From Steroidobacteraceae bacterium (GTDB lineage Bacteria > Pseudomonadota > Gammaproteobacteria > Steroidobacterales > Steroidobacteraceae), in contig JAHCAN010000009.1 in NCBI GenBank assembly GCA_019634915.1, positions 1 through 64,000 of the forward strand: DNA of 64,000 nucleotides, read 5' to 3'. Made by a program: the position numbers and the translations under genes. Numbering within the stretch: position 1 is the stretch's first letter; the number at the start of each line of letters is the position of its first letter. The notes beneath the pieces were generated by a model that saw only the letters and a program-made list of their open reading frames with translations, was not told the DNA's origin and ran no database searches. Below are positions 18,211 through 27,181 of this stretch, one piece after another.

Positions 18211-18587
18211 GCGCGGCGCGCCTGCCGCCGGCCCCGCGCGCGCCGCAGACTGCCCGGACCCGCACTTGCCCGCACTGCAAGGCGACGATCCTGGAAAGCG
18301 CGAGCGTGTGCCCGGGCTGCCGGCACCACCTCAGGTTCGATCCGGTCGCGGCGCAACGCGAGGCCGTGTCGCGGACCGCGATGCGCATCGAGGGCACGAT
18401 CCAGGGCCCGACCCCGGCCGTGCCCTGTGAATACTGCGTCGTGATCGCGATCCGGGACGAACAGGGCCGGGAGGTGCACCGGCAGGTCGTCGGCGTCGGC
18501 GCGCTGCAGCCGGCCGAGCGGCGCGGCTTCACGCTGTCGGTCGACATCGTGCCGCCGCCGGGGCCGGCCACCCCGCGGCGCGGCTGA
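18207..18587 (+). CDS. Zinc-ribbon protein coupled to bactofilin
   Basis: A 126-residue protein with a Pro-rich start, a double CxxC zinc ribbon ([18 protein letters not shown], about residues 21-38) and a C-terminal beta-strand-rich part ([20 protein letters not shown], then [13 protein letters not shown]). The ATG lies inside the stop of the bactofilin gene (ATGA), so it is co-translated and probably works with it. I do not recognise a family. A role as an adaptor or as the scaffold's partner is inference only. Confidence 0.7.
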   Translation: MSAARLPPAPRAPQTARTRTCPHCKATILESASVCPGCRHHLRFDPVAAQREAVSRTAMRIEGTIQGPTPAVPCEYCVVIAIRDEQGREVHRQVVGVGALQPAERRGFTLSVDIVPPPGPATPRRG

Positions 18588-18634
18588 GGCGCGGCTGCGG
18601 CGAGGGCCGGGGCGGGGCCCGGAACGCGGCCCGG

Positions 18635-18663
18635 TTGCCCCGGCGGGGCCGGACTGGTATAAA
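18635..18663 (+). promoter_or_regulatory. Promoter of rpmB-rpmG
   Basis: TTGCCC (18635-18640) and TATAAA (18658-18663) are separated by exactly 17 bases in an otherwise GC-saturated stretch, so they stand out as a sigma70-type promoter. A perfect stem GGGGCC-TTGC-GGCCCC follows at 18678-18693 in the predicted leader, upstream of the rpmB ribosome site. It could be a site of feedback or simply an early hairpin. Confidence 0.6.
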
Positions 18664-18732
18664 GCCGATCCTTTTGCGGGGCCTTGCGGCCCCCAATCGC
18701 ATACTCAAGTTACTGAATTTCGAGGGCTTATC

Positions 18733-18969
18733 ATGTCCCGCGTCTGCGAAATCACCGGCAAGCGCCCGGCGGTGGGCAATCGCGTCTCGCACGCCAACAA
18801 CAAGAAGCGCCGCCGCTTCCTGCCGAACCTGCGCGCGCAGCGCTTCTGGCTCGAGAACGAGAAGCGCTGGGTCAGCCTGCGCGTCTCGGCAAACGGCCTG
18901 CGCACGATCGAGAAGCACGGCATCGACGCCGTCGTCGCCGACCTGCGCACCAAAGGCGTGAAGGTCTGA
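18733..18969 (+). CDS. rpmB: 50S ribosomal protein L28
   Basis: A 78-residue protein that matches L28 end to end. It has the start [20 protein letters not shown], the basic [13 protein letters not shown] and the C-terminal [15 protein letters not shown]. It is the first gene of the two-gene rpmB-rpmG operon, as in most gammaproteobacteria. It contains only one Cys (C5), i.e. the zinc-free C- form. Confidence 0.97.
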   Translation: MSRVCEITGKRPAVGNRVSHANNKKRRRFLPNLRAQRFWLENEKRWVSLRVSANGLRTIEKHGIDAVVADLRTKGVKV

Positions 18970-18982
18970 GGAGCACACCGCG

Positions 18983-19138
18983 ATGCGTGAAAAGATCAAG
19001 CTGCTCTCGTCCGCCGGCACCGGCCACTTCTACGTGACGATGAAGAACAAGCGCCTCCATCCGGAGAAGCTCGAAACGAAGAAGTACGACCCGGTCGTGC
19101 GCAAGCACGTCGCCTACAAAGAGACCAAGATCAAGTAG
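18983..19138 (+). CDS. rpmG: 50S ribosomal protein L33
   Basis: A 51-residue protein, recognisable as L33 from [18 protein letters not shown] and [16 protein letters not shown]. There are no Cys pairs, so it is the zinc-independent form. It starts 13 bases after the rpmB stop, behind GAGGAG. In E. coli mutM follows directly; here a minus-strand iron-uptake operon separates them. Confidence 0.97.
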   Translation: MREKIKLLSSAGTGHFYVTMKNKRLHPEKLETKKYDPVVRKHVAYKETKIK

Positions 19139-19148
19139 GACCGCGGCG

Positions 19149-21281
19149 TCACCAGCCGAAGCGCAGGCTCGCGACGACCGTGCGCCCCGTCCCGTAGAAG
19201 CAGGCGGTGGCGGCCGTGCAGGTCGCGACGTAGCGTTTGTCCGCGAGATTGCTCGCGTTGAGCGTCAGCGTCGCGTTGCGCGCACCCGAGCGGGCACCGA
19301 AGGTGTAGCGCAGCGCGGCGTCCGCGAGCGTGTAGGACGGCACGCGGAAAGTGTTCGCGTCGTTTCCCCAGGTCTCGCCGACGTAGCGCAGGCCGCCCGC
19401 GACGCCGAGTCCCTCCAGCGGGCCGCCACCGAAGCTGTAGTCGAGCCACGCCGATCCCATGAAGTCCGCGACGCTCGGCAGATCATTGCCCTGCAGGCCG
19501 TCGTCGGCTTCGGTGTATTCCGAGTCCATCCAGGTGAGCGCGCCGATCACGCTGAAACCAGCGACCGGCGTGATGCGCCCTTCCAGCTCGACGCCGCGCA
19601 CGCGCGCCTCGCCGGTCTGCACACTGAAGTCCGGATCCACCGGATCGGTCATCAGCAGGTTCTGCTGGCGCAGCTCGTAAGCCGACACCGTCAGCATGCC
19701 GCGCGCGCCCGCGGGCTGGTACTTGACACCCGCTTCCCATTGCGTGCCCGTCGTCGGGTCGAACGGATCGCCGTTGCGATCGGTCGAGCCGCCGACCGGC
19801 TGGAACGATTCGGCATAGCTGACATAGGGCGCGAAGCCGCTGTCGAACAGGTACAGCACGCCGGCGCGGCCGGTGAAGGCATCGTTGTCCTCGACGGTCG
19901 TGACGCCGGAGAGGCGGTTCAGCAGTTCGTCCTCGAACCAGTCCTGCCGGCCGGACAGCGTCAGGCGCCACTGGCCAACGGCGATCTGGTCCTGCAGGTA
20001 GACGCCCGTCTGGCGGTTCGTGCCCACGCTCGAGACCTGCGGCGCGAGCACCGCCGCGAAATCGTAGTGCGTGTACACGGGATCGAACACGTCGATCGCG
20101 ATCGCCGCGGGCGCGACCTGCGCGGCCTGCCGCAGGTGATCCCAGTCGGCCTTCTGCCAGTCCACGCCGGCGAGCACGGTGTGCTCGGCGCCGCCCAGCG
20201 ACAGACGACCGGTCAGGCGCGTATCGGCGGTGTAGCCGTCGGAATCGCCGGCGCCCTGCACGGCGCGGCGGCCGAGCAGGCGCTCATTGGTCAGCGTCGC
20301 GGTGCCGCCGACCGTCGTGCGGAACAGCGAATCCACGTGCGTGAAGCGCGCGCCCTGGGCCAGCGTCCAGCGCTCGCCGATCGCGTGCTCGAAGCTCCAG
20401 CCAGCCGTGTAGATGTCGCGGTCGTAGACGTTCCACGACGGCTCGCCGATGAAGGTGGTGTTGTCGATGTAGCCGTAGCTCGTCGGAAAGAGCGTGGCCT
20501 GCGCCGGCAGGAACTGGAAGGTGCTGCCGCCCTCGTCCCGCTGGTAGAGGCCGAGCAGCGTCAGCTTCGTGGCCTCGCCGAGCTGCAGCGTGGTGCTGGG
20601 CGCCACGAACCAGTGGCTGCGCGAGGTGTGTTCGATCTGCGTATCGCCGTCGGAGTACAGGCCCACGAGCCGCCACAGCATGCGCTCGCCGGCATCGCCG
20701 CCGACGTCGAAGGCCGCCCCGTAGGTACCGTGCTCGTCGGCCGTCACGCGCAACTGCTGCACCGGAGTCGCCGTCGGCAGCTTGCTGATCTGGTTGACCA
20801 TGCCGCCGGGCGCGACCTGGCCGTACAGCACCGCCGAAGGGCCCTTCAGCACTTCGACCCGCTCGAGGTTCCAGTTGTCGAACATCGTGCGGTTCCACTG
20901 CCCGCCCTGGGGCGCGCGCATGCCGTCCAGCGTAACGTTGTTGCTCCAGCTGCCGGCATCGAAGCCGCGGATGTAGACGTCGTCCACGCGGTTGTCGATG
21001 CCGGTGGCCTCGGCCAGCACGCCGGCGTTGTAGCGCACGGCCTCGTTCAGGTTGGTCACGCCGCGCGCATCGAGCTCCTCGCGCGTGACCACCGACACGG
21101 ATTGCGGCGTCTCGATCAGCGGCGTGTCGGTCTTGGTGGCACTCGCGCCCTCCTCGGCGGCGCGATAGGCATTGACGACCACCTCCTCGAGCGCCTGCCC
21201 GGCGGCGGTGACGCTGGCACCGGCGCCCAGCAGCAGCGCCACGGCGCGCAGTAAAGCAGGCATGCGGATCGAAGCAGTCAT
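19149..21281 (-). CDS. TonB-dependent siderophore receptor
   Basis: A 710-residue outer-membrane receptor with a signal peptide (AVALLLGAGASVTAAGQA) and a plug domain from about residue 55 (TPLIETPQSVSVVTREELDA, VDDVYIRGFDAG, VEVLKGPSAVLYGQVAPGG). A 22-strand barrel follows, ending in aromatic VVASLRFGW. The plug wording is that of the FhuA/FoxA-type ferric-siderophore family. It is the last gene of a four-gene operon that starts at a Fur-type palindrome, and the PepSY and small membrane genes upstream are common partners. The siderophore itself cannot be named. Confidence 0.93.
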   Translation of the reverse strand: MTASIRMPALLRAVALLLGAGASVTAAGQALEEVVVNAYRAAEEGASATKTDTPLIETPQSVSVVTREELDARGVTNLNEAVRYNAGVLAEATGIDNRVDDVYIRGFDAGSWSNNVTLDGMRAPQGGQWNRTMFDNWNLERVEVLKGPSAVLYGQVAPGGMVNQISKLPTATPVQQLRVTADEHGTYGAAFDVGGDAGERMLWRLVGLYSDGDTQIEHTSRSHWFVAPSTTLQLGEATKLTLLGLYQRDEGGSTFQFLPAQATLFPTSYGYIDNTTFIGEPSWNVYDRDIYTAGWSFEHAIGERWTLAQGARFTHVDSLFRTTVGGTATLTNERLLGRRAVQGAGDSDGYTADTRLTGRLSLGGAEHTVLAGVDWQKADWDHLRQAAQVAPAAIAIDVFDPVYTHYDFAAVLAPQVSSVGTNRQTGVYLQDQIAVGQWRLTLSGRQDWFEDELLNRLSGVTTVEDNDAFTGRAGVLYLFDSGFAPYVSYAESFQPVGGSTDRNGDPFDPTTGTQWEAGVKYQPAGARGMLTVSAYELRQQNLLMTDPVDPDFSVQTGEARVRGVELEGRITPVAGFSVIGALTWMDSEYTEADDGLQGNDLPSVADFMGSAWLDYSFGGGPLEGLGVAGGLRYVGETWGNDANTFRVPSYTLADAALRYTFGARSGARNATLTLNASNLADKRYVATCTAATACFYGTGRTVVASLRFGW

Positions 21282-21311
21282 GGACGGGACTCCTCTGGAC
21301 GGGTTGGCGGA

Positions 21312-22937
21312 TCAGACGGATGCATGGGGCGCGCGCGCGCCGGCCGGCGCGGACGAAGGATCGGGGCGGGACAGCGACCAGACGCTATCGGCATCGCCAT
21401 GCAGCGTACGGCGGCGCGTGCGCACGGCGAGCGCAACGAACAGCAGCGCGCCGGCGAAGGCGACCACGTCGACGAGCCGCGCGGTGCCCGGCCAGTTCCA
21501 GCCCGGCGCCGCGGCGAACAGCGCCGCGGCGAGGCTCGTCGCGGGAATCAGCAGCGTGGCGCCCGCCGAGAGCATCAGCAATTCGAAGGCGGCACGCGCC
21601 GCGCCGCGCAGCAGCGCCCAGCCGGTGCAGGCGAGGAACACGGCGTAATAAATGTACGTGTGGGCAGCCTCGAGGTCCTGCACGCGGCCGGGCAGCCATT
21701 TGGCCGCGGCGATGGTCACGGAAATGCCGCTCACGCAGCCGAGGCAGACGCCCACGGTCAGCGCGGCCATCACGCGGCTCGAGCGTTTCTGCGGCGGCAG
21801 CACGCCGCCGTCCTGGCGCCGCTGCCGGCGCCGCCGCGCCTCCACCCAGATCAGATTGCCCGAATAGAACAGGAAGGCGCCGGCGAGGCCCAGCAGGAAA
21901 TAGCCCCAGCGCACCGGAGCGCCGCCGAAGCTGCCGAAATGCAGCGTGAAGAAGCTCGTGACGAGCTTCTCCCAGCCCGGCTGGTGTCCCGGCAGATAGG
22001 CGGTGTCGGTGAAGCGGCCGGTATAAGGGTCGAGCGAGGCGAGCCCGTAGGTGGGGGCGCGCATCATCTCGCGCGCGTCGTAGCCGATCACGCGTGCCGT
22101 CGTCACGCCGGCCGGGTTCTGCCGGAACTCCACCGCCACCGGCGTGAAACCCGGCGCCTGCTGCGCCATCCTCGCCGCGAGCTGCTGCGGCGTGAGCAGC
22201 TCGGCATCCGGCGCGGCCTGCGACGGCTCGCGGCCCCACATCGAATCGAGCCGGTGCTCGTAGATCAGCGCGTTCTGCGTCGCATAGAAGCCGTCGTGGA
22301 AGGCGAACACGACCGCTGTGAGCGCCATCACCACGTGGAACGGAAGGCTGAAGACGCCGAGCGCGTTGTGCACGTCGAGCCACAGGCGTTTCAGGTTGCG
22401 CCCGAGACGCCACGCGAACAGGTCCTGCACGAGCGTCGGCAGCAGCACGATCACGCCCGACACGAGCGCGACGCCGTACAGCAGCGCGATCACGCCCATG
22501 ATCGGCATCGAGATTTCATGTTCGAACGGCAGCCCGACCTGCTGGTGCAGCACGTCGATCAGTTGCGCGACCGGTGCCTCGTCGGTGCGCGCGGTGACCA
22601 GCTGGCCGTGCGCGTCGAACGCGGCGCCGTAACGCACGTCCGCCTCGTCCTCCCAGCTGACACGCGCGGGCGTGTCCGGATCGATCCGGTAGTGCACCGC
22701 ATAGGCGCGCGCGGCCTCGGGATGGCGCTCGAGGACCGCGTCGATCAGCTCGGGCGCACGCTCGAGCGCAACGGCGGCCGGCAATGCGACCGGCGGCGAC
22801 GCCCAGCGCCGCAGCGGCTCCTCGAACATCGTGATCGCGCCAGCGTAGAACGCGACGAACAGCGCGAGGCCGCCGACGATACCCACCCAGGTGTGCACGT
22901 CGGTATAGGTGCGCAGGACGTCCGCGCGGATTTTCAC
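21312..22937 (-). CDS. PepSY-associated transmembrane (iron-uptake reductase-like) protein
   Basis: A 541-residue inner-membrane protein of the PepSY_TM family. It has a first helix after YTDVHTWVGIVGGLALFVAF, two periplasmic PepSY-like regions (about residues 60-130 and 240-300) and further helices to the end. Conserved His residues in and near the helices (DVHTWVG, LDVHNALGVFSLPFHVV, FTLHFGSFGG) resemble those of membrane proteins proposed to reduce siderophore-bound iron. The start is GTG. It lies 30 bases upstream of the receptor and 6 bases after the previous gene, in a Fur-type operon. Confidence 0.85.
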   Translation of the reverse strand: MKIRADVLRTYTDVHTWVGIVGGLALFVAFYAGAITMFEEPLRRWASPPVALPAAVALERAPELIDAVLERHPEAARAYAVHYRIDPDTPARVSWEDEADVRYGAAFDAHGQLVTARTDEAPVAQLIDVLHQQVGLPFEHEISMPIMGVIALLYGVALVSGVIVLLPTLVQDLFAWRLGRNLKRLWLDVHNALGVFSLPFHVVMALTAVVFAFHDGFYATQNALIYEHRLDSMWGREPSQAAPDAELLTPQQLAARMAQQAPGFTPVAVEFRQNPAGVTTARVIGYDAREMMRAPTYGLASLDPYTGRFTDTAYLPGHQPGWEKLVTSFFTLHFGSFGGAPVRWGYFLLGLAGAFLFYSGNLIWVEARRRRQRRQDGGVLPPQKRSSRVMAALTVGVCLGCVSGISVTIAAAKWLPGRVQDLEAAHTYIYYAVFLACTGWALLRGAARAAFELLMLSAGATLLIPATSLAAALFAAAPGWNWPGTARLVDVVAFAGALLFVALAVRTRRRTLHGDADSVWSLSRPDPSSAPAGARAPHASV

Positions 22938-22943
22938 GCGGCG

Positions 22944-23249
22944 TCACCCATCGAGCGCACGCGTACCAAGCAGCAATCCGAACACGAGCACGTTCGCGGC
23001 CGTGAGCCACAGCCAGGCGCGCAGACCGGACCGGAACAGGAAGCAGACGCTGAGCACCGCCACCCACAGCGGCGCAAGCATCCACATGTTGAACTGCACC
23101 TTGCCGGAGCCGGCGTCGATGCCGCCGGGACCGTGCCAGGCAAACAGGCCGGACAGCCCGATGCTGAACGTGTAGCCGAGCACGACCGCGGCACTGACCT
23201 TGCCGAACCAGTGGCGCGCGCTGAGCGGCGCAGCAGGAGGCGCGTTCAT
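22944..23249 (-). CDS. Small iron-operon membrane protein, DUF3649-like
   Basis: A 101-residue protein with three hydrophobic segments (VSAAVVLGYTFSIGLSGLF; MLAPLWVAVLSVCFLF; LTAANVLVFGLLLG) and the phrase KVQFNMWMLAPLWVAVLSV found in small proteins next to PepSY iron genes (DUF3649-type, from memory). The ATG overlaps the stop of the preceding gene (ATGA). Its exact role in iron uptake is unknown. Confidence 0.75.
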   Translation of the reverse strand: MNAPPAAPLSARHWFGKVSAAVVLGYTFSIGLSGLFAWHGPGGIDAGSGKVQFNMWMLAPLWVAVLSVCFLFRSGLRAWLWLTAANVLVFGLLLGTRALDG

Positions 23250-23533
23250 TCGTCCACCCGCGCACCGATCCGGCGCGGCCCTGCAACGAACGGCAACGCG
23301 GTGCAGCACAGCATGAACAGCGTGAGCGCCGCGAACACGCTGACCAACCCGCCCGCGACGACCGTGAGCGCGAGCGCGCTGCCGGCCACGCCGATCAGTG
23401 CGGCCGCCGTCGCGATCGACGGCGATAACGGCCGTGACAGCAGGCGCTGCTCGGCGCAGCCCAGATAGAACGCTGTCGAGGCGGCCAGCGCCAGCAGCGC
23501 GGCGGACGCCCAGCCGAGCAGGTTCGGCAGCAA
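23246..23533 (-). CDS. Small iron-operon membrane protein, DUF3325-like
   Basis: A 95-residue, three-helix protein, first gene of the iron operon. A TTG start at 23533 is chosen because GGAGGT sits six bases upstream of it. The in-frame ATG at 23548 has AAAGG touching the start with no spacing, and the ATG at 23578 lies inside the Fur palindrome. The order small protein, small protein, PepSY, TonB receptor is common in ferric-siderophore loci, where proteins of this kind are filed as DUF3325 (from memory). Confidence 0.65.
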   Translation of the reverse strand: MLPNLLGWASAALLALAASTAFYLGCAEQRLLSRPLSPSIATAAALIGVAGSALALTVVAGGLVSVFAALTLFMLCCTALPFVAGPRRIGARVDE

Positions 23534-23555
23534 CGATTCACCTCCCATCCTTTCG

Positions 23556-23584
23556 ATACTAATGCGAATGATTCGCATTTACAA
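23556..23584 (-). promoter_or_regulatory. Fur-type operator inside the iron-operon promoter
   Basis: A perfect 9-1-9 palindrome AATGCGAAT-G-ATTCGCATT fills 23561-23579 and closely resembles the AATGAGAAT-type Fur boxes of pseudomonads. On the minus strand TTGTAA (23584-23579) and TAGTAT (23561-23556) flank it with a 17-base spacer, so the operator occupies the whole spacer of a sigma70-like promoter. Iron-loaded Fur there would block RNA polymerase and silence the four genes down to the receptor. The divergent mutM start lies 45 bases away. Confidence 0.8.
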
Positions 23585-23628
23585 TCATAAAGCTGATCAG
23601 AATCAGCGGTAAGCTGTCCGCTCTCCCC

Positions 23629-24444
23629 ATGCCAGAACTGCCCGAAGTCGAAACGACGCGGCGCGGTATCGAGCCGCACGTGGCTGGCCGGCGCATCGCG
23701 GCGCTCGCCGTGTACGAGCCGCGGCTGCGCTGGCGCGTCGATGCGTCGCTGCCGCGCCGGCTCACCGGACAGAAAGTGCTCGCGGCGGGAAGACGCGCGA
23801 AATACCTGCTGCTGCGGCTCGAGCGCGGCACGCTGCTCCTGCACCTCGGCATGTCGGGAAGCCTGCGCGTGCTGCCGGCCGCCACGCCGCGTGGCGCGCA
23901 CGACCACGTCGACCTCGTGCTCGATTCGGGCGCCGCGCTGCGCTTCAACGACCCGCGCCGCTTCGGCAGCCTGCTGTACACCGAGGACGATCCGGCCTGC
24001 CATCCGCTGCTCGCGGCGCTCGCGCCGGAGCCGCTCGAGGCGCAGTTCGATACCGCCTACCTGTGGCGCGTGACGCGCCGGCGGCGGGTCGCGGTCAAGT
24101 CGCTGATCATGAACTCGCGCCTCGTCGTCGGCGTCGGCAACATCTACGCGAGCGAGGCGCTGTTTCGCGCGCGCATCCGCCCGGGCCGCCAAGCGCGGCA
24201 TCTGACGGCGCGCGAAGTCGCGCGGCTCGTGCGCGCGATCCGCACCGTGCTCGCCGGCGCGGTCAGGGCCGGCGGCACGACGCTGCGCGACTATGTCGGC
24301 GCCGATGGCGCGCCCGGCTACTTTCGGCAGAAACTGTACGTCTACGAGCGCGCCGGCAAGCCCTGCCGTGTGTGCCGCACGCCGATCCGCCGCCGCGTGC
24401 AGGGGCAGCGCGCGACCTACTGGTGCCCGGAGTGTCAGCGATGA
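23629..24444 (+). CDS. mutM: Formamidopyrimidine-DNA glycosylase
   Basis: A 271-residue bifunctional glycosylase/AP lyase for 8-oxoguanine and Fapy lesions. The N-terminal PELPEVETTRRG supplies the catalytic Pro2 and Glu3. The conserved Lys is in GQKVLAAGRRAKYLLL, the H2TH region contains NSRLVVGVGNIYASEAL, and the C-terminal zinc finger is CRVC...CPEC (about residues 246-269). It belongs to the ancestral rpmBG-mutM-coaD cluster. The stop overlaps the start of the next glycosylase (ATGA). Confidence 0.96.
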   Translation: MPELPEVETTRRGIEPHVAGRRIAALAVYEPRLRWRVDASLPRRLTGQKVLAAGRRAKYLLLRLERGTLLLHLGMSGSLRVLPAATPRGAHDHVDLVLDSGAALRFNDPRRFGSLLYTEDDPACHPLLAALAPEPLEAQFDTAYLWRVTRRRRVAVKSLIMNSRLVVGVGNIYASEALFRARIRPGRQARHLTAREVARLVRAIRTVLAGAVRAGGTTLRDYVGADGAPGYFRQKLYVYERAGKPCRVCRTPIRRRVQGQRATYWCPECQR

Positions 24445-25235
24445 GAAAGCATTTCGCCGCCCGCGATCCGGTGATGGCCGCGCTGATCCGCGCGGCAGGG
24501 CGCTACCGGCTCGCACCCGAGACCACGCGCTCGCCGTTCGAATCGCTCGCGCGCGCGATCACGCACCAGCAGCTGAACGGCATCGCCGCCGAGCGCATCC
24601 TCGGGCGCTTCGTCACGCTGTGCGGCAACGGCGCGTTTCCGGAGCCCGCGGCCGTCATCGCGCGGCCCGATCACGAGCTGCGCGCGACGGGCCTGTCGTT
24701 CGCGAAGATCGCGAGCCTGAAGGATCTCGCGGCGAAGGCCGCGGGCGGCATCGTGCCGCACGGTGCCGCGCTCGCGACACTCACCGACGCCGAGATCATC
24801 GAGCGCCTGACGCAGGTGCGCGGCATCGGGCGCTGGACCGTCGAGATGCTGCTGATCTTCCAGCTCGGGCGCCCCGACGTGCTGCCGGTCGACGACTTCG
24901 GCGTGCGCAATGGCTTTCGCCTCGCCTACGGCCTGCGCGGCATGCCGACGCCGCGCGCACTCGCCGCGTTCGGCGAGCGCTGGGCGCCGCAGCGCACCGC
25001 CGCCGCGTGGTACCTGTGGCGCGCGGTCGATCTCGCGAAGCTCGGCAAATTGCCGGCGCCGGTCGCGAAGCCGCGCGGCGTCAGGATCGTCAAACGCAAG
25101 CCGGCGCCGGTGAAGGCGCGCGTCAGGAAGGCCGCCGCGCCTCGCGGGCGTAGCAGATCCTCAGCAGCAGTTGCTCGTCCTCGGGCACCATCGACTCGGG
25201 CCGCGCGAGCCCGTCGAGGTCGTAGCAGACGGTGA
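24441..25235 (+). CDS. DNA-3-methyladenine glycosylase II-like HhH-GPD protein
   Basis: The first ~205 residues form an HhH-GPD glycosylase: SLARAITHQQLNGIAAERIL, hairpin LTQVRGIGRWTVEMLLIF, and the catalytic Asp in VLPVDDFGVRNGFRLAYG. This is the AlkA type that removes alkylated bases, and it is coupled to mutM by ATGA. The last ~55 residues are a Lys/Arg/Ala-rich tail. Of it, 113 bases overlap the opposite-strand gene at 25123-25533, which looks real, so the tail may be a read-through extension rather than a conserved part. Confidence 0.85.
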   Translation: MRKHFAARDPVMAALIRAAGRYRLAPETTRSPFESLARAITHQQLNGIAAERILGRFVTLCGNGAFPEPAAVIARPDHELRATGLSFAKIASLKDLAAKAAGGIVPHGAALATLTDAEIIERLTQVRGIGRWTVEMLLIFQLGRPDVLPVDDFGVRNGFRLAYGLRGMPTPRALAAFGERWAPQRTAAAWYLWRAVDLAKLGKLPAPVAKPRGVRIVKRKPAPVKARVRKAAAPRGRSRSSAAVARPRAPSTRAARARRGRSRR

Positions 25236-25533
25236 GGCTGTCGCCGTCGAGCTCGAAGATCGCCTCGAGCCGGCGGCCGGCGTACGGGCCGTCGAGGCCC
25301 AGCATGTCCATCGCGAGCGGCGATACCGCGGCGTCGACACTGTAATCGCCGCTGTCGAGCAGCTGCCCGTCGCGATCCTGGATCTCGTAGCGGCCCGCGT
25401 GCAGCGCGAAGCGCGCGACGCGCAGCTCCGCAACCTCGAGCGCCGCATCGGCGACATAGGCGGCGACCGGCCGCCAGCTGCCCTCGAGCCCGCGCTCGAG
25501 CGCCTCAGTAGACCTGTCCTTCGCCTTCGCCAC
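25123..25533 (-). CDS. TIGR03067-like beta-barrel domain protein
   Basis: A 136-residue protein shaped like the TIGR03067 domain: GSWRPVAAYVADAALEVAEL, FALHAGRYEIQDRDGQLLDS, GDYSVDAAVSPLAMDMLGLD, AIFELDGDSLTVCYD. These proteins form small lipocalin-like barrels of unknown function. The GTG at 25533 is used; a GTG at 25557 is the alternative. Either overlaps the 3' end of ggt on the same strand, by 29 or 53 bases. No signal peptide is present, which is odd for this domain. Its 3' end is buried under the tail of the opposite glycosylase gene. Confidence 0.7.
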   Translation of the reverse strand: MAKAKDRSTEALERGLEGSWRPVAAYVADAALEVAELRVARFALHAGRYEIQDRDGQLLDSGDYSVDAAVSPLAMDMLGLDGPYAGRRLEAIFELDGDSLTVCYDLDGLARPESMVPEDEQLLLRICYAREARRPS

Positions 25534-27181
25534 GCGGATCGGAGGCCGCCTCGACACGCCCCGTGGCGTAGTCCCAGGTCACGACCTGCATGTTGCCCCA
25601 GCGGCGGCCCGACTCGCGCAGCTGGTGGCCGCGTTGCCCGAGCGCGACGATCTCGGCCTCGGTCAGCGCGCCCGGTTCGTACTGCAGCACGTCGGGCAGG
25701 TACTGGTGATGGATGCGCGGCGCGGCGACGATCTCGGCGGCACTCCTGCCGTCCAGGAAATCGAGCGTCGCGAGCAGCACCATGCCGGTGATGAAGCTGC
25801 CGCCCGGGCTGCCCGCGATCATCAGCCCGGTGTCGCTCTCGACGAAAGTCGGTGTCGACGACGACAGCATGCGCTTGCCGGGTGCGATCGAGTTCGCCTC
25901 GGCACCGACCAGGTTGAAGCCGTTCGGCGAGCCCGGCTTCGACGAGAAGTCGTCCATCTCGTTGTTCAGGAAGATGCCGGTGCCCGGTACCTGCAGTCCC
26001 GAGCCGAAGAAGAAATTGAGCGTGATCGTGCCGGCGACGCGATTGCCCTCGGCATCGAGGATCGAGAAGTGCGTGGTCTGCGTGCCCTGGGGCGGCGGCT
26101 CGACGCCCGGCAGCGCCGCGCTCGGCGTCGCACGATCGAGCCGCAGCGAGGCGCGCAGCCCGGCCGCGTAGAACGGATGGATCAGCCCGGCGACCGGCAT
26201 CGTGACGAAATCCGGATCGCCGAGCCATACCGCGCGGTCGCGGTGCGCACGACGCATCGACTCGATGATCAGGTGCTTGCGGGTCGCGGAGTCGAGCTGC
26301 GCGAGATCGTAACCGGACAGCACGTTGAGCGCCTCGACGAGCACGATGCCGCCCGAGGCCGGCGGCGAGGCCGACACGATGCGCGCGCCGCGATACTCGC
26401 CGACGATCGGCGCGCGCTCGACCGCGCGATAGGCCGCGAGATCCTCGAGCGTCCAGATGCCGCCGAGCTTGCGCACGCCCGTGACGAGCCTGCGGGCGAG
26501 CTCGCCCTCGTAGAAATCGCGCACGCCATGCTTCGCGAGCCGCTCGAGCGTGCGCGCGAGCTGCGGCTGGCGGATGATCGTGCCGAGTGCCGGGCTCGCG
26601 CCGTCGCGCAGCCACACCGCGGCGACCTCCTTCTGCTTCGCGAACACCGCCCGCCTGCGCTCGATGTTCGCCTGCACGCGCGGATAGAGCGGGAAGCCCT
26701 CGCGCGCGTAGCGGATCGCCGGCGCGAGGCTCACCGCGAGCGGCAGCCGGCCATATTTCGCGGCGAGCAGCTCGAGGCCCGCGGGCTCGCCGGCGATGCC
26801 CGCCGCGAGCGCGCTCTCGAGCGACAGGCGGCGCTGCGGCTGGCCGTCGGGGCCGAGGAACATGTCGTGCGAGGCGGCGGCCGGCGCCTTCTCGCGCGCG
26901 TCGATCATCACGTCGAGGCCGTCGCTCGCACGGTGCAGCAGGAAGAAGCCGCCGCCGCCGAGCCCCGAACCGATCGGCTCGACGACCGCGAGTGCCGCGC
27001 TGACCGCGACCGCGGCGTCGAACGCATTGCCGCCCTTGGCGAGGACCTCGTGGCCGGCGGCGCTCGCAAGCGGATGCGCGCTCGCGATCGCGGCCTTGCC
27101 GGGCGCGCGTTCGGCGGCCGACAGCGGTGCCGCGGCAAATACCGCGACGAGCAGCCACAGTACCGGGGCGCGCAACTTCAT
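25505..27181 (-). CDS. ggt: Gamma-glutamyltransferase
   Basis: A 558-residue periplasmic enzyme with signal peptide [18 protein letters not shown]. It matures by self-cleavage before the nucleophile Thr in [11 protein letters not shown]. The large-subunit motifs [19 protein letters not shown] and [13 protein letters not shown], and the small-subunit [11 protein letters not shown] and GSPGGSFI, are all present. It breaks gamma-glutamyl bonds of glutathione for amino-acid recovery. The start lies in ATGA with the coaD stop, so it reads on from coaD-rsmD. Confidence 0.93.
   Translation of the reverse strand: MKLRAPVLWLLVAVFAAAPLSAAERAPGKAAIASAHPLASAAGHEVLAKGGNAFDAAVAVSAALAVVEPIGSGLGGGGFFLLHRASDGLDVMIDAREKAPAAASHDMFLGPDGQPQRRLSLESALAAGIAGEPAGLELLAAKYGRLPLAVSLAPAIRYAREGFPLYPRVQANIERRRAVFAKQKEVAAVWLRDGASPALGTIIRQPQLARTLERLAKHGVRDFYEGELARRLVTGVRKLGGIWTLEDLAAYRAVERAPIVGEYRGARIVSASPPASGGIVLVEALNVLSGYDLAQLDSATRKHLIIESMRRAHRDRAVWLGDPDFVTMPVAGLIHPFYAAGLRASLRLDRATPSAALPGVEPPPQGTQTTHFSILDAEGNRVAGTITLNFFFGSGLQVPGTGIFLNNEMDDFSSKPGSPNGFNLVGAEANSIAPGKRMLSSSTPTFVESDTGLMIAGSPGGSFITGMVLLATLDFLDGRSAAEIVAAPRIHHQYLPDVLQYEPGALTEAEIVALGQRGHQLRESGRRWGNMQVVTWDYATGRVEAASDPRGEGEGQVY

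Noticed and set aside
21324..23468. 714-codon plus-strand frame over the PepSY gene and its neighbours
   Set aside because: Arg/His/Gln-rich with no domain; the minus strand has membrane proteins and a Fur-type promoter.
23546..23578. Longer starts for the first iron-operon gene (ATG 23548 and 23578)
   Set aside because: The first has no ribosome-site spacing and the second lies inside the Fur-type palindrome; TTG 23533 has GGAGGT at six bases.
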